The notes under the pieces: model-generated
What the model saw: only the letters and a program-made list of their open reading frames with translations
Told to the model about the DNA's origin: nothing
Databases searched by the model: none
NCBI GenBank assembly: GCA_047600765.1
Contig: JASGKF010000002.1
Span: 1,302,001-1,366,000, forward strand
Direction: 5' to 3'
DNA: 64,000 bases
From: Viridibacterium sp047600765
Lineage (GTDB): Bacteria > Pseudomonadota > Gammaproteobacteria > Burkholderiales > Rhodocyclaceae
Position numbers and translations under genes: made by a program
Part shown: one piece after another, positions 36,861 through 44,799 of the stretch
Numbering within the stretch: the first letter of the stretch is position 1
Layout: each line of letters begins with the position of its first letter

Positions 36861-36910
36861 AGAAAAATGGCTCCTGACATATCAAACATATGCGGCGTCG
36901 CCATTTTTCT
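36861..36910 (+). terminator. terminator-like inverted repeat after etfA
   Basis: Arms AGAAAAATGGC and GCCATTTTTCT, 11 bp each, with a 28-nt loop and a T-rich 3' arm. The large loop makes it less typical than the other terminators here. Confidence 0.65.
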
Positions 36911-37016
36911 TTCGCGCCTTGTCTCGCTTTGAACTCGAAGTTTTTCGAGGCACCCAAGAGCAGAAAAGCCGGAAGCCGCCCGCTTCCAGCCTTTTCAGGC
37001 AAAGGATCCCCGCGCG

Positions 37017-37313
37017 GTGCGAGTTCTTGTTTTCGACCCCGATAACGCCGTCCTGCATGCGCTGGACGGCGAAGCTGAAGCCCTCCGCTTCGCGGCCGAT
37101 ACTTCTGTAGAGCTTCTGTTCTTCGCAGCAGATGGCAACCCTTTGCGGTTCAGCCAGCTGCCGGGCGGAAGCGCCTACCTGCGCCCCTGGGCTGCCTGTG
37201 GCAGTTGCAGGCTGGAGCAGGTGCTGCATGCAGTACGCGAAGTCCGCCTCGCTGGCCGCCCGGCCAGACTGGAAGAGGTGGTGCCGACAAAGGAGGAGGG
37301 GACAGATGAATGA
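37017..37313 (+). CDS. small protein with a CxxC motif, coupled to an acyl-CoA dehydrogenase gene
   Basis: A 98-residue open frame with a GTG start at 37017 and an AAAGGA site 10 nt upstream. The sequence is balanced and non-repetitive (MRVLVFDPDNAVLHAL...), with AACGSCRLEQV near residue 60 and an acidic C-terminus. Its last 8 bp overlap the start of the acyl-CoA dehydrogenase, whose strong ribosome site lies inside it. I do not recognise a family. It could be a small partner or regulator, or a chance frame; the ribosome site and coupling favour a real gene. Confidence 0.6.
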   Translation: MRVLVFDPDNAVLHALDGEAEALRFAADTSVELLFFAADGNPLRFSQLPGGSAYLRPWAACGSCRLEQVLHAVREVRLAGRPARLEEVVPTKEEGTDE

Positions 37314-39090
37314 GTACCGTGCGCCATTGCGCGAGATGCAGTTCGTGTTGTCGGAGCTGGCCGGGCTGAACGAGCTCTCCAGCCTCCCCGGTTGCGAAGA
37401 GATTTCCCCCGACCTGGTTGAAGCCATCCTCGAAGAGGCCGGCAAGTTCGCCACGGGTGTGCTGTCGCCACTCAATCGCGTTGGCGATCGTGGCGGTGCC
37501 ACGCTCAGCAACGGCGACGTGAAGACGGCCAGCGGCTGGCCACAGGCCTATCGACAGTTTTGCGAAGCGGGCTGGACGGCCGTGGTAGCCGAGCCGGAAC
37601 ATGGCGGACAGGGGTTGCCGCGCCTCGTCGGCACGGCCATCAACGAGATGTGGAAGAGCGCCAACATGGCGTTCTCGCTGTGCCCCATGCTCACCAACGG
37701 CGCCATCGAAGCAGTGACCCTGCGTGGCTCCGACGCGCTCAAGGCGACTTATCTGGAACGCATGGTGTCCGGTGAATGGACGGGCACCATGAACCTCACC
37801 GAGCCGCAGGCCGGTTCGGACCTTGCTGCCGTGCGCAGCAAAGCCGTACCGCAGGGCGATGGCACCTATCGCATCAGTGGCCAGAAGATCTTCATCACCT
37901 ATGGCGAGCACGACCTGACGCCCAACATCGTGCACCTCGTACTGGCGCGTCTGCCCGAGGCGCCCGAGGGCGTGAAAGGCATTTCGCTGTTCCTCGTCCC
38001 CAAGTTCCTCGTCAACGACGATGGCTCGCTCGGCGCGCGCAACGACGTGCGCTGCGTGTCGCTGGAGCACAAGCTGGGCATCCACGCGAGCCCCACCTGT
38101 GTCATGTCCTACGGCGACAACGGTGGTGCGGTTGGCTACATGGTCGGTGAGCCCAACACAGGCCTCGCTACCATGTTCGTGATGATGAACGCCGCGCGCT
38201 TCGCTGTCGGGCTGGAAGGTGTGGCGCTGGCCGAACGCGCCTGGCAGCAGGCACGTGATTACGCCCACGAGCGCGTGCAGGGCTACGACCCGGCCGTGAA
38301 GGGCGGCGAGCGCATCGCCATCGTGCAGCATCCCGATGTGCGTCGCATGCTCATGCTCATGAAGTCGCAGACTGAAGCGATGCGGGCCCTGGCCTGCGTG
38401 GTCGCTGCGGCAACGGACAAGGCCGAGCGACATCCTGACGAAGCGCAGCGTGCGCAGGCGCAGTCCTTCGTCGACCTGATGATTCCCGTGGTGAAAGGCT
38501 GGTGCACCGAGACAGCTGTCGAGGTTGCTTCGCTGGGTGTGCAAGTGCATGGCGGCATGGGTTACATCGAAGAGACCGGTGCGGCTCAGCATCTGCGCGA
38601 TGCGCGCATCACCACCATCTACGAAGGCACGACGGCGATTCAGGCGAATGACTTCATCGGCCGCAAGATCGCGCGCGACAAAGGCGCGGCCATCGGTCAC
38701 GTGATTGCCGAGGTGCGCGAAGTGGCGGCGGCCTGCACCGTGGCGGGTGGCGAACAGTTCGGCCGCCTCGGCGCGGCGCTCAACACCTCGGCCAATGCAC
38801 TGACTTCGTCCGTGGTGTGGATCCTGCGCAGCTATCCCGAGATGCCCGGCGAGGCGCATGCCTCTGCTGTGCCCTTGCTGCGTCTGGCAGGGCTTGTGTG
38901 TGGAGGATGGCAGCTCGCGCGTGCGGCACTCGTCGCGCGGCGCAAACTGGAGCAGGGCGACGATGCCTTCCTCAGCGCCAAGATCACGACCGCCTGCTTC
39001 TTTGCCGATCATCTGTTGTCGCAGGCCGACGGGCTGGCACACTGCGTGATGCATGGCGCTTCGGCGACACTGCAAGGCGTTGTGGATTGA
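37306..39090 (+). CDS. acyl-CoA dehydrogenase (long form with extra C-terminal domain)
   Basis: A 594-residue FAD enzyme starting MNEYRAPLREMQ behind an AGGAGGAGG site. It has NLTEPQAGSDLAAVRSKA (FAD/substrate region), GVQVHGGMGYIEETGAAQHLRDARI, and the catalytic Glu in IYEGTTAIQANDFIGRK. About 150 residues follow the usual end, as in the larger FadE/AidB-like group with a C-terminal helical domain. It oxidises acyl-CoA to enoyl-CoA and passes electrons to ETF, whose genes lie just upstream. Chain-length preference cannot be read. Confidence 0.93.
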   Translation: MNEYRAPLREMQFVLSELAGLNELSSLPGCEEISPDLVEAILEEAGKFATGVLSPLNRVGDRGGATLSNGDVKTASGWPQAYRQFCEAGWTAVVAEPEHGGQGLPRLVGTAINEMWKSANMAFSLCPMLTNGAIEAVTLRGSDALKATYLERMVSGEWTGTMNLTEPQAGSDLAAVRSKAVPQGDGTYRISGQKIFITYGEHDLTPNIVHLVLARLPEAPEGVKGISLFLVPKFLVNDDGSLGARNDVRCVSLEHKLGIHASPTCVMSYGDNGGAVGYMVGEPNTGLATMFVMMNAARFAVGLEGVALAERAWQQARDYAHERVQGYDPAVKGGERIAIVQHPDVRRMLMLMKSQTEAMRALACVVAAATDKAERHPDEAQRAQAQSFVDLMIPVVKGWCTETAVEVASLGVQVHGGMGYIEETGAAQHLRDARITTIYEGTTAIQANDFIGRKIARDKGAAIGHVIAEVREVAAACTVAGGEQFGRLGAALNTSANALTSSVVWILRSYPEMPGEAHASAVPLLRLAGLVCGGWQLARAALVARRKLEQGDDAFLSAKITTACFFADHLLSQADGLAHCVMHGASATLQGVVD

Positions 39091-39267
39091 GCCAAGGCAA
39101 ATCCGCCATGCGGCTTGTAGGTGCTCGGCTATAGTTCATCATCGTTGCATTGCAGTATGGCTGCCCCGCCCGTTCCATCAGGGTGGGCGCCTCAGCTGCC
39201 GTGCCGTGCGAAATGCCTCCTGACGACGGGGTGAGGTCAGGAGCGAGGTGAGTCGACGGGAGGTTTT

Positions 39268-40137
39268 GTGAAGATCAGGACCAAGTTCAGCCTGGCCTTG
39301 CTGGCCGTGTTCGTGCCCGGATTCCTGGCCTGCGCCTGGATCAGCGAGCAGTTGCTGCTGAAGAACGCTCGCGAAGAGGTCGAACGCAGCGCAGCGCTGA
39401 TGATGGAGACCGCCATGTCGGTGCGCGGCTACACCATCGACCAGATCAAGCCGCATCTCGATCCCATGCTCGAAACCGAGTTCCTGCCGCAGACCGTGCC
39501 GGCGTTCTCGGCGATTGAAACCTTCGAGCGTCTGCGCAAGAAGTACCCGGACTTCAGCTACCGCGAAGCCGCGCTCAATCCCACCAATCCGCGTGACCAG
39601 GCCAGCCAGTGGGAAGGGCGCGTCATCGAACGCTTCCGCAGTGGCGAGAAGGACGAGATCCGCGGCGAGATTGATCGAGAAGGACGCCGCTTCCTGTTTG
39701 TCGCGCGCCCCATCGCCATCAAGAACCAGGCTTGTCTCGCCTGCCACAGCACACCGGCTGCTGCACCCGCCACCTTGCGTGCGCGCTATGGCGACGTGAA
39801 TGGATTCGGCTGGCGCATGGACGAAGTGATCGGCGCGCAGATCGTGACCGTGCCCGTCGAGCTGCCGATCAAGAATGCGCAGACCATCCTCGCCGCGTTT
39901 GCTGTCGTGCTGGTGGTGCTGTTCGTGTCGCTGTTCGTGATCCTCAACCTCATGCTCAATTCGCTGGTCGTCAAACCGATCCGCAACGTGTCGCACATCA
40001 GTGACGAGATCAGCCGCGGCAACATGGAGTTTCCCGAGTTCGAGGACAAGGGTGCGGACGAGATCCGCCAGTTGCACGGCGCATTCAACCGCATGCGGCG
40101 CAGTGTAGAAAAGGCCATGAAGCTGCTGCGTCACTGA
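39268..40137 (+). CDS. membrane sensor with c-type haem site (DUF3365/Tll0287-like) and HAMP domain
   Basis: A 289-residue protein. Helix one (about 7-27) is followed by a periplasmic domain with a CLACH haem-attachment motif (156-160), helix two (about 205-228), then a cytoplasmic HAMP domain with a short coiled coil at the C-terminus. The periplasmic domain resembles the Tll0287-like haem sensor fold (DUF3365). No kinase, cyclase or methyl-accepting domain follows, so any output must be through a partner, perhaps the next gene 14 bp downstream. It may sense redox state, O2 or NO. Confidence 0.82.
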   Translation: MKIRTKFSLALLAVFVPGFLACAWISEQLLLKNAREEVERSAALMMETAMSVRGYTIDQIKPHLDPMLETEFLPQTVPAFSAIETFERLRKKYPDFSYREAALNPTNPRDQASQWEGRVIERFRSGEKDEIRGEIDREGRRFLFVARPIAIKNQACLACHSTPAAAPATLRARYGDVNGFGWRMDEVIGAQIVTVPVELPIKNAQTILAAFAVVLVVLFVSLFVILNLMLNSLVVKPIRNVSHISDEISRGNMEFPEFEDKGADEIRQLHGAFNRMRRSVEKAMKLLRH

Positions 40138-40151
40138 GGCAGCACGCGACC

Positions 40152-40898
40152 ATGGCAGCGTCACTCCTTACGACCGTCATCGGCCTGGAAGTGCTGTTCG
40201 GCGAACCGCCAGACAGCGTCCAGCAGAACGACTTCCAGCGCATTGTCGGTACAGCTGCGCGACAGTTCGGTTCACCGGTCGCAGCGGGCATCCTCAATCG
40301 CGCCATCCAGCTGCACCTGGTCATCACGCCGGAGCATCCCGTGGCACCGACCCTGCGTCGTTTGTCTGCGTCGATGGATGAGTTGCTGGGCATGCATCCG
40401 ACCGCGCTGACGCGTCTGCTCGCGCACCATGGTGTGGTCTTCATCAACGAAGCAGACGGACGCAAGAGCTACGTCGGCTCGGCGATCCGCTCGATGCAGA
40501 GCTTCGTGCGCCGTCTCGGTGATCTCGATGGTCTTTACGGCACACGCGAGTTCGCTGCACATGTCGCGACCTGGGCGCAGTCACCGCTGCGTCTTGCCGA
40601 AGTGCAGGGCGTAGAAGGGCTCGACGGTCTCGTCGAGATCCGTTTCGATGCAGGCTTCGTCGTGCCGGCACTCAAACCGGATGCCGCCGTCGTGGTGGAT
40701 GCCGCACTGCTGCACTACATCAAACGTCGCCTGGCCGAAGAGCTGGGCCCGCTGGCGGCAGCACTGGTCGATGCGGCACAGCGCACCTCACCGTCGGCCA
40801 GCGATCTCGTCAAGGAGATGGCCGCGGAGATTGACGACGTTGCTGCGCGCAAACGTTTCGAAGCCGATCTCGCGGCTTTCCTCAAGAAGCTTTCGTAG
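40152..40898 (+). CDS. conserved-looking protein of unknown function downstream of the haem sensor
   Basis: A 248-residue soluble protein with no signal peptide or membrane segment, mostly helical and rich in Ala, Leu, Arg and Asp. Features include EVLFGEPPDSVQQNDFQRIVG at the N-terminus and a helical C-terminal third (VVDAALLHYIKRRLAEELGPLAAALVDAA...). I do not recognise the family. It starts 14 bp after the haem-HAMP sensor and ends in a strong terminator, so the two form an operon and may be sensor and effector. Confidence 0.75.
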   Translation: MAASLLTTVIGLEVLFGEPPDSVQQNDFQRIVGTAARQFGSPVAAGILNRAIQLHLVITPEHPVAPTLRRLSASMDELLGMHPTALTRLLAHHGVVFINEADGRKSYVGSAIRSMQSFVRRLGDLDGLYGTREFAAHVATWAQSPLRLAEVQGVEGLDGLVEIRFDAGFVVPALKPDAAVVVDAALLHYIKRRLAEELGPLAAALVDAAQRTSPSASDLVKEMAAEIDDVAARKRFEADLAAFLKKLS

Positions 40899-40920
40899 CT
40901 TTCGCGCTGCCACCGAAATG

Positions 40921-40962
40921 CAAAGGGCCGGTCAGCGTTTCCGCTGACCGGCCCTTTGCTTT
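40921..40962. terminator. bidirectional terminator between convergent genes
   Basis: 17-bp arms beginning CAAAGGGCCGGTC and ending GACCGGCCCTTTG with loop TTTC, followed by GCTTTTGC. It separates the plus-strand sensor operon from the minus-strand esterase lipoprotein. Confidence 0.92.
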
Positions 40963-40973
40963 TGCTGCCTGCC

Positions 40974-42479
40974 TTACTTCAACTGGCTGGCGATGGGCAG
41001 CTTGGCTTCGCGCAGGCCTTCCGCCACGAGACCACCGACGGCTTCAGCGCCACGTTCCTGGAAGTGCGTGTTGTCAGGTTTGACGCGTGCACCGGTCTGG
41101 CCCACGTAGTACGGGAACTTGTCCGTATCGACTGCGAGGTAGTAGTCCAGCGAACCCGACTCGCCGATCTTGTTGAAGAAGTCCATGCTCTTCTTGTCCA
41201 GATCGACCAGCGTCACCTTGTTGGCAGCGGCGGTGTCGCGGATGGTCTGCGAGTAGTCGCCGGGGAACTTGCCCTGGCCCCAGGTGTGCGTGGTGCCGCT
41301 GATGCTGCCGTTCTTGAAGCTGCGGCGCGTCACCGGGGTGATCAGCACAGGCGTGGCCCCCACTTTCTGTGCCAGGGCAACGTACTTCTCCAACGTACGC
41401 TGGAACGACATATCGGCCGGCATGCCGGCCGCCGGCGTGCCCGGGTAGGTGCACAGGCCCTTGATGTCGATGACATCGCGCGCCGGCGCCGGGCGCGGCG
41501 GTTCATAGCCGCACTTCTCGTCGTTGTGGCCGAATTGCACAAGCAGGTAGTCGCCCTTGCGAATGTTGGCGGCGATCATGTCGAACCAGCCTTCTTCAAT
41601 GAAGCTGCGCGAGCTGCGGCCCGACTGTGCGAGGTTGACCGTGCGCACCTTGGCGCCGCCCTTGAACTGGCGGTCGAAGATCTGTCCCCAACCCATGCGC
41701 GGCAGGATTTCCGGGTCGTAGTTGCTGCCCGTCGAGTCACCCGCCACGAACACACGCACGGTGTCAGGCGCGTTGATGTCCTTCAGATCGGCCTGGGCCT
41801 GCTTGAGGCTGAACGGCGCGAAGGGCGTGATCTCGCGGTAGTACGGGTCGTACAGGCTGGTTTCGCCACGTTCGCCGCTCGCCGAGTTGTAGCCGCGGTT
41901 GTAGGCAACGATTGCCAGCAGCTCACTGAGGCCGGCGCTGGGGGCTGCAGTAACCGGGTCGAAACTGTCCGCAGCGATGCCGATTTCCTTGAGTGCGGGT
42001 GCGAGTGCTTTACGCAGGTCGCCCAGCGACTTCTGCAGGACTGCGGCGCTCGCTACAGGCGCCTTGGCCGAAGCGGCGAGGCCGACGGGGCCCTTGAACT
42101 TGGCTTCCTGCGCCACATCGGAAGCGATGCGGTCGGTCAGCGCATTCACGTTGACCACATTGGCACCGGCTTTGACGCTGGCGACGTAAGCGAGGTACTG
42201 CTTGCCTTGCGGCTTGGTGGCGACCAGCAGCAGCGGGGCGTTCAAGCCATCGGCATTGAGGGTGTAGGCGCCTTGTGCGGTGGCCTTGGCGCTACGCGTT
42301 GTGCCGCTGGCGTCGAAGACCTGCACATTGCTGCCGGCTGCAACGCTGCCGGCCAGATTGGCGGCAACGGCGGCCGAACCGGCCTTGGCAGGGGCGGCAA
42401 CAGGGGCTTCGGGCTGGCTGGCGCAGCCGGCGATGGCCAGCAGACTGACGAACAACAGGCTCTTGCTTGGGTGCTTCAT
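40974..42479 (-). CDS. GDSL/SGNH esterase lipoprotein, rhamnogalacturonan acetylesterase-like
   Basis: A 501-residue protein with a lipoprotein signal (lipobox IAGC, Cys19). An Ala-rich N-terminal region (about 20-230) has no clear motif. An SGNH hydrolase domain follows: block I GDSTGSNY, Gly in QSGRSS, block III GHND, and block V Asp-His in PDNTHF. The order and the long GHNDEKCGYEPPRP segment fit pectin/rhamnogalacturonan acetylesterases. It would deacetylate an extracellular polysaccharide. No other pectin gene is present. Confidence 0.85.
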   Translation of the reverse strand: MKHPSKSLLFVSLLAIAGCASQPEAPVAAPAKAGSAAVAANLAGSVAAGSNVQVFDASGTTRSAKATAQGAYTLNADGLNAPLLLVATKPQGKQYLAYVASVKAGANVVNVNALTDRIASDVAQEAKFKGPVGLAASAKAPVASAAVLQKSLGDLRKALAPALKEIGIAADSFDPVTAAPSAGLSELLAIVAYNRGYNSASGERGETSLYDPYYREITPFAPFSLKQAQADLKDINAPDTVRVFVAGDSTGSNYDPEILPRMGWGQIFDRQFKGGAKVRTVNLAQSGRSSRSFIEEGWFDMIAANIRKGDYLLVQFGHNDEKCGYEPPRPAPARDVIDIKGLCTYPGTPAAGMPADMSFQRTLEKYVALAQKVGATPVLITPVTRRSFKNGSISGTTHTWGQGKFPGDYSQTIRDTAAANKVTLVDLDKKSMDFFNKIGESGSLDYYLAVDTDKFPYYVGQTGARVKPDNTHFQERGAEAVGGLVAEGLREAKLPIASQLK

Positions 42480-42565
42480 GTGGTCTCCTCCGGGCGAATC
42501 CCGTAATCGATTTCCAGTCCATCACGCCTTGTGGAAGCAGGCGTGGCGCGGATTTTGTTAACTTG

Positions 42566-42591
42566 GCATGGTCGGAGAATGCCGACCATGC
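42566..42591. repeat. 10-bp inverted repeat upstream of the esterase lipoprotein
   Basis: GCATGGTCGG and CCGACCATGC, perfect arms around a 6-nt loop, about 90 bp upstream of the minus-strand gene starting at 42479. No T-tract follows on either strand, so it is more likely an operator or structured leader than a terminator. Confidence 0.5.
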
Positions 42592-42633
42592 GACCTGATG
42601 GAAATTGCGGTTTTCCGTGGCACCCTGACTGGA

Positions 42634-42662
42634 TTGTATTGAGAATCATTCTTGTTTATGAT
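42634..42662 (+). promoter_or_regulatory. promoter with Fur-type box
   Basis: TTGTAT (42634-42639) and TATGAT (42657-42662) are 17 bp apart. Between them lies TTGAGAATCATTCTTG, which matches the Fur inverted hexamers (GAGAAT-C-ATTCTT). Iron-loaded Fur would block this promoter, so the two genes downstream (42743 and 43050) are predicted to rise in low iron. Confidence 0.7.
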
Positions 42663-42742
42663 CGAGCCTGATTTTCATGACCAGACGCGCCGGACTTAAG
42701 TCCGGGCGCGGTCGTAGCCCATCCATCAAGCAGGATCTGACC

Positions 42743-43033
42743 ATGACCTCGCAGCCCTCACATGCAAATGCCGCCGACCGTGCCGTAGCCAATCTCCTGC
42801 GCTTGCTGCAGGTCTACGTGGATGGTGAGCTATGCCCGGAGTGCGAAGAGCGAGTGTCGGCCGCCGTCTGCAGCCAGATGCAATGCATTGCCCAGTCGCA
42901 GCAGGTGGGGCCCGCGACGCGCGAAAGCTGCATGGACCTGCTCGATCACTGGCTGCGTCGCCCTGAAGAACGCGTTCGTTTCAATACGACGTCTGGCAAT
43001 ATGCCGTCCGCACAATCCAGTTCTCACTCCTGA
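42743..43033 (+). CDS. small Cys-containing protein, predicted iron-regulated
   Basis: A 96-residue soluble protein starting MTSQPSHANAAD, with AGGA 8 nt before the ATG. Five cysteines appear, including ELCPECEERV and AAVCSQMQC, which might form a metal site. The rest is helical. I do not recognise the family. It stands directly behind a Fur-type promoter and 16 bp before a secreted TPR-like gene, so a role in iron supply is an inference from position. Confidence 0.65.
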   Translation: MTSQPSHANAADRAVANLLRLLQVYVDGELCPECEERVSAAVCSQMQCIAQSQQVGPATRESCMDLLDHWLRRPEERVRFNTTSGNMPSAQSSSHS

Positions 43034-43049
43034 AGCACCCATAAATCCA

Positions 43050-43772
43050 ATGAAAAACATGCTGCACCGACTCGCCCTCCCGTTCCTTTCCGCCCTGTTG
43101 TTCGTTTCACCCGCACTGCAAGCCGAGCCTTACAAGCAACTGGTGCTGGAAGATGTCGTCGAGGGCCCCGCGCCGACCATCTACCTGGGCGGCCTCAGCG
43201 CTGCCGTTGAAAAACTGGCGCCACACGCCAGTCGCATACCGCCGCGCTTCGACAACAAGGCCGAGCGTGAACTGGCCGCCAAGGATGCGCGCAGCCTGAG
43301 CGACGCACTCGACAAACCGACCCGTGCTGCCAACGTGCCTGCCGAGCTGCTGCAACTGGCCGGCCACTGGAACACCCTGGCCTGGCGCATGGGCTACGAG
43401 CCTGCGGGCGCGCGTGCTTTCGAACAGCTGCGTCGCGCCCTGCGTGCCGAGCCCGACAACCTGCAGCTGCATTACCTGCTGGGCAGCTTCTATACCGAGT
43501 TCGAAGGCGGCAGCAGCCATGCCCTGCCGTACCTTGAACGCGCCCATGACGGCGGCGTGATCGAAGCCAGCTTCACCTTGGGCATGCTCTACATCCAGCT
43601 GCGCGATTCGAAAACCGCACGCCACTACCTCGAGCATTTCGCCGTCAAGACCGGCACGCAGGACGCCAACTTCCTCAAGCTGCTCAACCAGCTGCGCTAC
43701 GGCGACGGTGGCTGGACGCTGACGCGCAAGGTGCAGGATCTGCCCGCCACCGCACTCGTCAAGCTCGACTGA
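43050..43772 (+). CDS. secreted TPR-like protein, predicted iron-regulated
   Basis: A 240-residue protein with a signal peptide (start MKNMLHRLALPFLS, cleavage near LQA-EP). The mature part is helical, with TPR/Sel1-like repeats: GARAFEQLRRALRAEPDNLQLHYLLGSFY, then ALPYLERAHDGGVIEASFTLGMLY and HYLEHFAVKTG. Such repeats usually bind proteins. It follows the small Cys protein by 16 bp behind a Fur-type promoter. Its 3' end overlaps the convergent phosphopantetheinyl transferase gene by 14 bp. Confidence 0.72.
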   Translation: MKNMLHRLALPFLSALLFVSPALQAEPYKQLVLEDVVEGPAPTIYLGGLSAAVEKLAPHASRIPPRFDNKAERELAAKDARSLSDALDKPTRAANVPAELLQLAGHWNTLAWRMGYEPAGARAFEQLRRALRAEPDNLQLHYLLGSFYTEFEGGSSHALPYLERAHDGGVIEASFTLGMLYIQLRDSKTARHYLEHFAVKTGTQDANFLKLLNQLRYGDGGWTLTRKVQDLPATALVKLD

Positions 43773-44478
43773 GCACTGCCTCGGGCTGAGCGGCCTTCAA
43801 GGGCTGACGTGACAGGGCCAGTGCTGCGGCATGGCCCTGCATCACATCCAGCGTCCAGGCACGCGTTTGCGTGACGGGCGTTTCGTCGTAGCGGATGACA
43901 TAGCGCAGCCCCTTGCCCGGCAGCACCGACAGGGCGCTGATCGGGTCGTCACTGCCCCAGCCCCAGGATTTGATGACAGACTCCTTGCCGGTCCACAGGC
44001 GCGGGAAGCTTTCGCTGTAGAGATCCGGGCAGCACGATTTTTCGCGTGACGACAGCAGCTTCTGAGCGAGGCTGGCGAGCACGCGCGGGCTACGGCTGTT
44101 CTCGATATCCACGCCCATCTGGTATTTGTCCGACAGGGCCAGCAGCGTGTGCTGCCCGCTGTACGCGACGCTGAAGTGCACGGCGGTGTCGGCGCCGCTG
44201 ACCAGTTGCGGCTTGCCGTGGCGGCCGTAGTCGAAGCTCAGCTCTGCCGCCTTGCGGCCCGTCCGGTCGGCAAGCAGCGTGCGCAAGGTGGCGCGGGTCA
44301 GTGCGAAGCGCAGGGCGGTGGCGCGATCCATGTAGCGCTGATGGCGCGCGAGTTCGTTCTCGCTGAGCAGCTTCAGTGCCGCGTGCAGCAGGTCGGGGCG
44401 GCGCGTGTCGAGGTGCCAGACCTCCACGCATTGCGGTACGTCCGGCGGCAGGGCTACGGCGCGCAGGGCTTTCTGCAT
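43759..44478 (-). CDS. 4'-phosphopantetheinyl transferase, Sfp/EntD type
   Basis: A 239-residue enzyme with the two signature motifs: GVDIE (122-126) and WTGKESVIK (162-170), the latter being the (W/F)xxKExxxK motif. It has the Sfp-type length, not the short AcpS type. It transfers phosphopantetheine from CoA to carrier domains of non-ribosomal peptide or polyketide synthases. It ends the siderophore-uptake operon 9 bp after the DUF2218 gene. Its expected substrate is an aryl carrier protein for a catechol siderophore. Confidence 0.92.
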   Translation of the reverse strand: MQKALRAVALPPDVPQCVEVWHLDTRRPDLLHAALKLLSENELARHQRYMDRATALRFALTRATLRTLLADRTGRKAAELSFDYGRHGKPQLVSGADTAVHFSVAYSGQHTLLALSDKYQMGVDIENSRSPRVLASLAQKLLSSREKSCCPDLYSESFPRLWTGKESVIKSWGWGSDDPISALSVLPGKGLRYVIRYDETPVTQTRAWTLDVMQGHAAALALSRQPLKAAQPEAVLSRA

Positions 44479-44487
44479 GGGCGTTGC

Positions 44488-44799
44488 TCAGGCGCGCGGG
44501 GGCACGGCTTCTGCCTGTGCCTCCTGCCAGTCCAGCACCAGCGTCTCGATGCGCAGGAAGCGGCGGATGTGATCGTCGAGCACGTACTGCATGCGGCCGA
44601 TCTCCTTGTCGTCTTCGCCGGCAATGAACACATGTACGGCATCCGCCTCGGCGCTCATCACGCAGCGACCGGGCTGGAAGTCGACTTCGCCGCGCGTAGC
44701 GTCGAACACGGCCGGCACCTTGTGGCGGAAGTGCTTGCACAGCTTGAGGATCATCTTGCCGGGCTCGGGTGCAGCGAAGCGGGTTTGCAACTGGATCAT
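44488..44799 (-). CDS. DUF2218 domain protein
   Basis: A 103-residue soluble protein starting MIQLQTRFAAPEPGKM. It fits the DUF2218 pattern: LCKHFRHKVPAVFD, then GRCVMSAEADAVHVFIAG and VLDDHIRRFLRIETLVLDWQ. The family is often found next to siderophore transport genes, but its biochemical role is not known to me. GGAG lies before the ATG, which overlaps the stop of the ABC ATPase (ATGA). Translational coupling argues for a shared job with the transporter. Confidence 0.82.
   Translation of the reverse strand: MIQLQTRFAAPEPGKMILKLCKHFRHKVPAVFDATRGEVDFQPGRCVMSAEADAVHVFIAGEDDKEIGRMQYVLDDHIRRFLRIETLVLDWQEAQAEAVPPRA

Noticed and set aside
36882..37511. 209-residue minus-strand frame over the etfA-dehydrogenase gap
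   Set aside because: It overlaps the small CxxC gene and the dehydrogenase start, and shows no family features.
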